A program made the position numbers and the translations under genes. A stretch of 64,000 bases of DNA from contig JBCAML010000001.1 in the NCBI GenBank assembly GCA_038503075.1, positions 3,658,001-3,722,000 on the forward strand, in the 5' to 3' direction. Origin of the DNA: Gyromitra esculenta. Its lineage: Eukaryota; Ascomycota; Pezizomycetes; Pezizales; Discinaceae. Positions 55,987 through 64,000 of the stretch are shown piece by piece (the stretch's first letter is position 1; each line of letters opens with the position of its first letter). The notes below the pieces were generated by a model that was given only the letters and a program-made list of their open reading frames with translations, ran no database searches and was not told the origin of the DNA.

Positions 55987-56205
55987 TCAAGTAATCCTAA
56001 GGACCGCCATAGATCTACGAAATTTACTTAAAAATTTAACACCACTCACTAGACTCCTCGAGTCAAGCCTTTTCAGCTCGCCAGCGGAACACAACGCTAC
56101 TATTTCCCTCCTATTCCCAACTTCTAGCTCCAAAATTTTCTCCTCGGTTTGCTCCATCTTAACCATAGCCTCAAAACAATCAATCACAGATGCCCAATCT
56201 CCCAA
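55987..56205 (-). pseudogene. out-of-frame helical continuation of the adjacent gene
   Basis: From the overlap with the upstream frame this reads GDWASVIDCFEAMVKMEQTEEKI...RREIVALCSAGELKRLDSRSL and ends at TGA 55987. It has helical, charged composition like the upstream frame, and the two frames overlap by about 22 bases near 56184-56205. No intron of plausible size joins them. It could be the true C-terminus displaced by a frameshift, or non-coding. Confidence 0.3.
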
Positions 56206-56666
56206 TAAGCAAGCTGCTGATTCGCGTGAATCTTCCTACGGAAGAAATGAGCAACAAGTGCTAAGCGTTCCTCCAAAGCCTTAAGCTTCTTCCAGGACGC
56301 GTCTCTCTTTCCCGCTACGTGCTGGAGTCGCTCTGTATCCGCCAGATTCTCTACCTCTTTTTCGCCGAATCCTTTGATCAGTATCTCTTTTGACACTGTC
56401 CCGTATTCGTGCGTGAGGAACTCGAACGCATCCTTCATGCGCGACTGGAGGAGGAATAGATCCTCGAGTTTGTCGATTTGGTTCTTGGCAGCGTTTCTAC
56501 GGCTGCTGATGAGGCATTGGGTGGTTTCGAGCATTAAGCCGTCGTTTTGGACGTATCTTATCGAAAGCCAGAAGTCGAGGAAGAAGTCGAGAGCGATGAT
56601 GATTTTGTCGTTTTGGGGCTGGGGGTCGACGAAGCTGTCGAGCATGTAGGCAATGATAGCAGACAT
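56184..56666 (-). CDS. helical protein, unknown, 160 residues
   Basis: Start MSAIIAYMLDSFVDPQPQND; the frame ends QLAYWEIGHL. The whole length looks alpha-helical and charged: LDFFLDFWLSIRYVQND, RNAAKNQIDKLEDLFLLQSRMKDAFEFL, LKALEERLALVAHFFRRK. No family recognised. Two strong donor sites (GGA|GTAAGTTCTC, starting at 56801 and 56940 on the minus strand) lie upstream and suggest an intron-containing 5' leader. The end may be displaced by a frameshift, because a helical frame continues downstream in another phase. Confidence 0.5.
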   Translation of the reverse strand: MSAIIAYMLDSFVDPQPQNDKIIIALDFFLDFWLSIRYVQNDGLMLETTQCLISSRRNAAKNQIDKLEDLFLLQSRMKDAFEFLTHEYGTVSKEILIKGFGEKEVENLADTERLQHVAGKRDASWKKLKALEERLALVAHFFRRKIHANQQLAYWEIGHL

Positions 56667-59149
56667 GGCGGTTTTGTGGATTGGTGGGGAGAATTGAGGG
56701 TAAGGTTCAATTTTGAGGATGGGAGATCTGGAGAATAACTATCGAGAGTTAGGACGTGGGAGATGAAATGGGAGGGATGTGGTGGGTAGCAGAGAACTTA
56801 CTCCGAGTTGATAGCTGGACGAAGTTACAGGTGGAGGTTATCCAAAGGATTGAAGGAAGATCTGCTCAGAAACCGGACCAAAAGGTAAGCATAATGCGTG
56901 CAGGGGGTTAAACGAAAGTGGAGAACTTACTCCAATGTTGTTATACAAGTAGAGGTAACTTTAATGGAATGAAGTTGCAATTGGAAGTGGTATGTAACAA
57001 AAGTATCACTGATCAGGAACGAATGCTCTGAGAGAGTGTCTGAATGAGAAAGAATTTGGGTGGGAAATGTAGGAGTAGGAGGAGCTTGCTTCGAATTTAT
57101 AGAAGAGTAGAATATCCATCATGGCTGGTGTAAAATTTCCGTTCAGAATCCCACTAAACCCTGTTTATATGCGATTCGGTAGAAGCGTAAATGAGCCAGT
57201 GGAATTGGCAAAAAACCGCGGCCCGGCCGTTTCGCAATCTTTTCCGTACTTATATACGTATGCGTGTGTCCGGTTGTGCGTCCAGCATTCGTGATATGGG
57301 GTCACGAGCAGCTCAAGTGTACGAACCAGTGTTCCTCACGGCCGAGCCGGCTCGAGACGGGGTTCTGCCAGGATCAAGCCGATCTGATATGGTTATGAGT
57401 GAGGGTGGATGCTGATTTCTTATAGCTACGCCTCAGCGGGTGTATCTTCTGCCACCACTCTCTTCAGTGAGTCTTGTTTTTCACAACTATTACTATTTCC
57501 AACCTCTATCTAATACGGGCTCGTGGTGGACATTAGTACAAATACATGAGCTCCATCGCAGTGTCGACAAAGTAATCAAGTACTAGAAACGAAGCAATAG
57601 CTACTGCAGAGTAAACGTTAATCCGTATCGTTAGTCGTGCAACGATTGGTTCGGATTAGCTAGTATATGTGTATATAATAGTGTTGCAAACCCACCCAGT
57701 ACAAATTAAGGTAATTTTCAATCATCCGTAAAACAAGCGTCAAATGGCGGCCTCGCCCACTTTTCCTCAGCTCTTCAGTCCAGCTAGCTAGCTTGCTGGA
57801 TCATTTGAGTTCAGACGCATTTCTAATTTACTTCTATCGGAGAGGCTTTTCTTTTTTCCTTTTTTATTCCACGCAGAGCGCCAGCCAGCCATCAAGTCTG
57901 CATTATAAATCGACTATTCCCCAAGGAAACAAATATTATCCCACGACGACTAGCTCTCCCGTCCTTCGCAACTGGTTGGAATGGGAATCGCTAGAAGAGA
58001 AGAAGAAAACTCCAACCCGAAAAGCCTTCCCAATACAACTGCTCAGCCTAATTCTGGGACCAGTTTCTAAGGTTTGGCAATAAATCGTGCGTGACGCGAC
58101 GTTAAATAGGTCATGCCTCCAATGCGTTGTCACGCTGGTTGCGCGCTTACCGTATTAGGCTGATTGTTAGTCCAATGGCCTTGCGTGACCTGTTAGAGTG
58201 TCTGTCTTTACCCCATGAGGAAGAAATACCTAGAAGAATTTTTAACCTGCTGTAGAGGCGTAGCGAATAGTGGGAATGCGGTGCTATGCATCTCTACGAA
58301 ATACGAGAATTACTTAATCTTGCAAAGGAGAGGTACATGACTACGATGATAACGATTGGCCAGATCTTAGGGATATAGTAGAGTGTCTCTTCTACTGTGG
58401 AGTGAGATGGAAGGCCGATAGACAAATCCAAAAATAGAATCACAAGAAGGGGGGTTCAGTTCATCCGTCGCCTTTAAAAGCTTCGCCGGCTCTGTTTTAG
58501 TTAATGGAACACATAAAAACCCATAGGAGATAAATATAAGACAACTTACAAACAATTATTTCCTAGTTGTCATCAATACATGTGGAAGTGTGCACTAGTT
58601 ACAATTGTAATCATGGACAGTCACTCGCGCATTTACACTTGTACGACAGCTATGGCAGCTCCAGAAGTAGCAGGCGAAACGGATCGGTTTTCTTCCATGG
58701 ACCACGAATTCGGGATTACAGTTTGTCCTATTCTGAAGTGAGGTTGCAGTGTAACCCATCACCCCCCAGTTTGCGCACCCACTCTCGTAAACCTGCGCCA
58801 CAGACATTCACAAGTCCCATATCAATCATATTCCAAGCACATTCGATAAACAGCCCTAACACTACAATCACCCACAACGCGATGCAACTACATAAACAAG
58901 CAATAAAAAGCAGATCATTAACCTATATACAACCCGCTCTCCAACGCATACCAATATAATAATAACGCCAGAGATGTAATAACCTTTTTTTTTATACCAG
59001 AGAATGAACCCTCCTATTCGTCCACCCCAATCCCAGAGCTCCATCTCCTCACCAAACCCACCAAACCCTACCCGTTTTTTTTTCAAAAAAACGTAGTCTA
59101 TGAAATACTCACGCCATTATCCCATTACTATAAAAAAACCTAACCCTCG
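56667..59149. other. 2.5 kb gap, no confident gene
   Basis: The first 450 bases probably hold the leader and promoter of the minus-strand helical gene. The rest is AT-rich with many stops; the frames at 57793-58083 and 58567-58959 are not protein-like. The final 200 bases are the 3' flank of FAD1. Confidence 0.45.
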
Positions 59150-60098
59150 CTACCTATCTCTACCAAGTCTTTCCTGCTCATCCTCTACAAGCTCATACGC
59201 CGGCCGGAAATGGGCTGCATCTTCCGCCGCGAGCGCCGGGTTCGGATTTGTGTCCGTTGTCCCGCCGAGTGAAGTGTATCCTTTATCATAGAGCGAGCAG
59301 TATGGGATGCCGAGGGCGCGGAGAAACTACAAGTTGTAAGCAAAAGCACACCCCCCACCCCCGATTAACCCTCGCGTAAAGTCTAAGACCATGAGGTTAA
59401 CCTACAGCCCAAATCTCCTGGTAGTGCCAATCAATGACCGGATGCACCCTCATGAAATCCGGCCATCCGTGGTCTGTGCGATCAAAGTGTGTCAGGAACT
59501 CTCCATGCGGGTCGGTCCGCCGCGTGCCCACAAATATGGCCTTAACGGATGGCTTCTCGCATAGATAGGTTTCGAAGGCTTTCTTCATGGGGAGGGCGTA
59601 GCGGGCGAGATCGAGGTGGTAGGTGGGGACACAGACGTCGACGAATTCGTCGATTTCTGGGAATGGATGCGCGGACATTACGAATACTGCATTTAGGACG
59701 GCGGTGTGTTTCTGTGTGGGGCGAGAGAGGCCGGCAAGGAAGAGGATCAGGAGGACGAGGCAGTCTTTGCCGCCGTTGAAGGAGATGGCGAGTTCATCGA
59801 GGCTGGGGGAATGTTAGTCCATGGAGTGTTGGAGGGGGGAGGGGGGAACGGACGTGTATCTCTCTAACGCGTCGTGAATTACTTGGAGTGAGATTTTTGT
59901 TTGGCGCTGGACTTGTCGGAGGAGGTCAGTCTCGGGCTCGGATTGCAGGAACGCAGTTAGCTTTGCGTTAAGCTGTTCGCATATTTGCCGTGGGGAATCG
60001 AGGCATTGCTCTGTTTTCGGGAGTGTGGTGGTGGCAGTAGTAACAGTGGTGCCGTTCTGGTGGGGGGAGTCTTCGTTGAGCATTATTCCTCTTGACAT
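59150..60098 (-). CDS. FAD1: FAD synthase (FMN adenylyltransferase)
   Basis: Predicted join 60098-59854, 59802-59406, 59326-59150 (272 residues). LDELAISFNGGKDCLVLLIL holds the PAPS-reductase-like PP-loop (SFNGGKD) of eukaryotic FAD synthases. Further conserved parts are [62 protein letters not shown] and NPALAAEDAAHFRPAYEL. The enzyme transfers AMP from ATP to FMN to make FAD. The N-terminal 65 residues are Thr/Gln-rich and not conserved. Yeast Fad1 is 306 residues, so this is complete. The first splice (GATACAC|GTCC) uses an atypical donor but restores YTLDELAISFNGGKD. Confidence 0.93.
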
Positions 60099-61351
60099 GG
60101 CTGGCGGTGAACAGGAGAGGAAGATGAGTCGGGAGAGGAGAGGAGAAGGCTCTGGTATTCTGGGTCTCTATCTGCAGAGAAGGCCCTCCTTATTTATTAC
60201 CCTACATCTACTTTACATGTATTTCTTACCCCACCGCCTCTGACCCCCGCCGCCCCTTGTGGGCTGCAGCTGAATGGCATATTTCAGTACTCGAGAGAGG
60301 TTCGGCAGAGCAGCATCTTGAGGTTTATACAGAATTTCTCTCCATCTCAGCTGTCCCTAGAATTCTGCTACTACATATGTGTATTGTCTACGTGGTGGGA
60401 AACTGTCGGTCCGAGACCCGTCTACCTAACCGGGCTGCCAGCAATCTTATCTGGCTATCGATTTATGTGGCCGCGATTCGATAGGAGCGTTTAGTCTTGA
60501 GCTGAGATGCATCTTGCATTCAGCGGAATCCTTTTCTTTTTCTCTCCACGAGCAGCTCAAGAGCAGTTTAGATGATGATGATGATGATGAGAAGACATGT
60601 TGTGTACAATTAGGTACACGTGTTACCCCGCGGATCCGTAACGTACGCAGAGTACCAGCTTCGATTATATGTCAGTACACACAGTACCGTGCAAGAGAGG
60701 CCTCAACACCCCACCTCGCTTTCTTACATGTACATGTAATCCGCGAAACCTTGGCGCCGGGCAGATAGCTCTCCTTGTAAGCCCATCGCTTCATACAAAA
60801 TAATATCAATATTAATTCCCTACATGTAGCTATTCCCCCTTGGTTTCCGTGTATTTTTATGTGCGCAAATCACAGGCGGGAGACGGTGAATGCAGACAGA
60901 CCACATGGGAAACTTGATGCAATTCCGCCTTAAAATCGCAGGGTGGACCCTGAGATGCAGCTATATTTGTACCTGCAGCCTCACTGTGAGGGGCTCTTCG
61001 ACCAGGCACTGGTTTGGCTTGTTTATCGTCTCTCGTCTGCATCTCAATTACATACATGAAGAGTACATGTAATGTACCTCCGCGGCAGGGTGCATGTGCC
61101 CTCCCTCTCCGTAGGGTCCTTCACGCCCTCAGCGGACTGTAAACGCCTCGTATGTCTATGAGACAGGTCTATCGATCTCTGTGGCCCTAGAACCAGACAA
61201 GCTCTCTCGAGAAATAGGGAAGCCAACTTCACCACTCAGCGAAGAACCGATCCAAATCCCATCCCCAGTGAGCTATAATCCATCGACTGCTTCAACAACC
61301 TCCCATCCCATCCCCTTCCATAATCATCATCATTCTCCCAGCAGCTCCAGC
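60099..61351. promoter_or_regulatory. divergent region between FAD1 and SOG2
   Basis: About 1.25 kb between divergent genes. TACATGTA occurs at 60214, 60725, 60731, 60821 and 61064, the densest cluster in the window, and a (GAT)n run lies at 60571-60591. The frame running into 61352 from 61181 starts with GTG and is open, so an upstream exon for SOG2 cannot be excluded. Confidence 0.5.
60571..60591. repeat. (GAT)n microsatellite
   Basis: Seven tandem GAT/ATG triplets in the FAD1-SOG2 intergenic region. Confidence 0.8.
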
Positions 61352-64000
61352 ATGTCAACCTCTTCCCCTCTCTCAGATAGTGCCGTCGCCGCACTCGTCA
61401 AATACACCTTGAGAACAGCTCGCGCGAGTGCTAGGACCATAGAACACCAAAGAAACGGGAGTGTCTCGTCCGATGGGCATCCTGGTATCACCCTCGACCT
61501 AAGCCGCAAGAACATCTCGAATATCCCGCCAAATGCCATCTTGCTTATCAAGGACGAGATAGAAAGGTCAGTTGACATCCCAAAAAAGCCACGAAATTCA
61601 CCCTTCCTTGCCTCAGAGCTGTTTACTGTCTTCTTCCGATCAGTGGCGATTCGTTGTTGACAGTGTATTTTTCGATTTTGTGCACTACGCAGACTCGCTT
61701 TGGCTCACAATCAATTGTCCTCGTTCGCCGATGAGTTCTCGGGCCTCTCGCACTTACGGTATCTGAACCTCCGTGCTAATTCCTTCAAAGAGTTTCCTTT
61801 GGTGGTAAGAATAGAATGCTTTTTTAAAAAAAAAAATTCGTCCGCCGTGTGGCTGTTTTTCTTTTTGATGGGCTGTTCGATAAACGGCCGCTCAATGCTG
61901 ACATTGTTTCAATAGCTCATACGACTTCCATCACTTGAAATCCTCGACGTTAGCCGAAATCAATTGACATCCCTTCCTGCTGATTTTGGTTCATTGATTT
62001 CGTTAAAGGTGGCCCCCCCCTCAGTCGCTAAATAAAATCTCTTTTCTCCAGTCGTATTGAAACTAGTGTTGCTAATTAGAAAAATTAAAAGGTCCTCTCA
62101 ATTTCTAAAAATAAAATCAGCGTGCTCCCAACTTACATTGGCTCCATGCCTGACCTGAAAATCTTCAAGTCGTACCACAACCCAATCGTGTTCCCCCCAG
62201 CGGAAATCATGGATCACGATGCAGTGGAGCATGCAGAGTCAGATGTGTGGTTGGAGGGGCTCAAGCAGTTCTTAAGACGGCATGCTGAGAAAGAACGGGA
62301 TACAGAATCCGAATCAAGGTAAGACCTCTCCCCCCCCTTCATCTTCCCCTTTTTTTCTTCAAATATCGATTCCTATCAAGCCAGGACCAGGGTACCGGTA
62401 GGGATGGGTTAGATAGCCCCGTGCTGCCGGTAGCGTGCCGTCCTGGTTCATAATTTCCCGTTACTAAACCTTTTTCCTGGGGTAAAAATTCCAGCAGCCT
62501 AAGCTCCTCAGACGACGGCAAGCAGGATGGATCTTCTTCCTCATCATCATCGCTCACCACCACCACCGCGTTTTCTATTGTCACCGAATCCTCCGAGAGC
62601 TCTGGGTCTTCAGGAAACAGCGATACGGCTACCAAGTCCGCTACGCAATCACGGCCAGAAGCCCCATTTACACTTTCAGCAGAGCTATTAGGTGACATGA
62701 CACCCTCCTCCCTCAGGACGCGATCAGCAAGTCCAGCGAAACGGCCAATGCCACAACAGCAACTGTCAACATACGCCACAGCTGTTCGTTCTAGCTCTCC
62801 CGCCTCCTCCCCTCAGCCTCACACGCTACTTTCTGAAACGAACTTGCAGTTGTCTCAACTGGAACGCTCCCGCAGTCATAGCGAATCAACCGCACAGCTG
62901 CAGACTATCCGCGGAAACCGGAGGATGGGGATGCTCCCGCCGTCACGGAATTCCCCAAATGCTTCTTCCGAAGGGGTAGGAGCATCAGGAGGAATCCCTA
63001 GTACAGTCATTGAACACAATCACAATCCACGCCAGTACCTCACCTACCAGAAGACAGCTAAACACCAGAGAGGATACTCCCACGACAGTATCATCACCTC
63101 CGCTGCTCGCTCCGTCAAGAAAATGGGAAAGCCTTCTGACGCCAATACCAGGAACCCCCGTCACAGTCCCACCGAGAAGGAAAGACAACCAGGTCCTTAC
63201 TTCCGCCGTCTCTCATCCCTTCCGGAGCATAAGCGATCGACCTTGACATCCGCGCGGGTTGCTGAAGCTGCTCGCGGCATTCTCTATGCTATGTCAACAC
63301 TCCAACGCCCGATCGAACAGTACGTGCAGTCTGCGGTCGACCCTAACGGCCCACACCATAAGGTTGAGCGGGCGCTTTACAATGGCAACATTCACATTGG
63401 CTCTCTTGTTGGCGCCCTTGAAGCTTATGAAGAGAAGGATGATGAGACAGCTGTTGAGCAGGTCGTCGATGCATGCTACAGCTGTGTTGCTGCGTTCCGC
63501 CAAGTTCTAGCTATGCTGCAGAGTAGTAATAAGGAGATTGGGGCAGGGGTGATGGGATCTGATGTGAGATATATGAGGACACTGCTGTTGACAGTTTATG
63601 GGAGCTATGTGGAGATTCAGAGCTCCTATGAGATATTGAGGACGTTGCTGCTGAAGAGTAGGCCAGTTCCGAGAGAAACGTCTGCAGTAAGGGGGAGGCA
63701 ACCGCTTCAGAATGGGAATCCAGGGCTTAGACTGGCGTCGATTCCGTCTGCTGGCTTGGTTTCATCGGCGTACGCGACACCACGAGGTGTAGGAGGGGGC
63801 GGGGCAGATTACTTTTCGTTACCACAAACGCCGGGTTTACAGAGTCTGTCTTCGGGAGTCTCGCAAATTTCGGAGGGTGGATTTGATCAAGATGAACCGT
63901 TGTATGGGACTTTCCAGACCGCAATTGGAGCGGCGTTATCAACATTGCCTGTTATTGAGAAGGAGATTAAAGCGGCGTTAGGGCAGAGTTTACCACCGAG
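61352..64000 (+). CDS. SOG2: RAM-network leucine-rich-repeat protein Sog2 (3' end outside window)
   Basis: Predicted join 61352-61566, 61693-61804, 61916-62008, 62092-62318, 62495 to the edge (717 residues so far). Leucine-rich repeats run about residues 48-165: ITLDLSRKNISNIP, RLALAHNQLSSFADEFSGLSHLRYLNLRANSFKEFP, LEILDVSRNQLTSLP, LKVLSISKNKISVLP. A Ser/Thr-rich linker follows. The SOG2 domain begins near residue 450: YFRRLSSLPEHKRSTL, AEAARGILYAMSTLQRPIEQYV, and helices to the end. Sog2 with Hym1, Tao3, Kic1 and Mob2 activates the NDR kinase Cbk1/COT1 for polarity and cell separation. Intron phases agree throughout. The C-terminal part of the domain is missing only because of the window edge. 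Confidence 0.93.

Noticed and set aside
61181..61351. Upstream open frame preceding SOG2
   Set aside because: It has no ATG, only GTG, and Ser/Pro-rich sequence. The first ATG at 61352 is preferred, though an upstream exon cannot be excluded.
1..64000. tRNA, 5S rRNA, CRISPR arrays and phage-like features
   Set aside because: I checked GTTCGA-type B boxes and found only coding or unstructured contexts. No regular spaced repeats occur, and the DNA is clearly eukaryotic.

Overview
This 64 kb window looks like nuclear DNA of a filamentous ascomycete (Pezizomycotina). Introns are short (mostly 50-190 bp), with GT-AG ends, one GC-AG case and frequent CTAAC branch sites. The gene set is fungal: palA/Rim20, Sog2, Nup82, Ypi1, Pof1, Fad1 and an Aco2-type aconitase. 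Gene spacing is loose, AT-rich gaps of 3-5 kb hold foldback elements, and the palindrome TACATGTA is strongly enriched. I cannot name the species. Pezizomycetes is a guess.

Layout. 0-6.6 kb: tail of an acidic protein (+), a four-exon TatD-family nuclease (-), then a repeat-rich gap with three foldback elements. 6.6-11 kb: a WW-domain Gly/Pro-rich protein (+) and an AT-rich gap. 11-15.3 kb: an HSP30-type small heat-shock protein (-) with two perfect heat-shock elements, and mitochondrial aconitase paralogue ACO2 (-). 15.3-24.5 kb: a 1021-residue orphan coiled-coil protein, a Pof1-type NMN adenylyltransferase and palA/RIM20, all (+). 24.9-27 kb: an unresolved small TATA-driven locus and a PAM2-motif protein (-). 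27-32 kb: gene-poor. 32-38 kb: YPI1, DHX35-type helicase, a putative membrane protein and an N2227-family methyltransferase, all (+). 38-43 kb: gene-poor. 43-46.6 kb: a tandem pair of paralogues with an N-terminal SUMO-interaction-like motif and a Cys/His zinc-binding module (-), and a steroid 5-alpha-reductase family enzyme (-). 49-55 kb: PRP38, NUP82 and CAX4 (+). 56-64 kb: a helical protein with a possible frameshift (-), FAD1 (-), and SOG2 (+), which is cut by the window end.

Most genes are housekeeping and do not form a pathway cluster. Several concern RNA processing or export (PRP38, DHX35, NUP82, and the PAM2 protein by inference). ACO2 (lysine or citrate-type metabolism), POF1 (NAD) and FAD1 (FAD) are metabolic. 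palA (ambient pH) and SOG2 (RAM polarity pathway) are signalling genes. The least familiar items are the tandem SIM/zinc pair, the orphan coiled-coil protein, and two dispersed short motifs: TACATGTA and CGAGTGATATT. Exon joins below were worked out by hand from reading frame, splice sites and recalled family conservation, with no alignment run.
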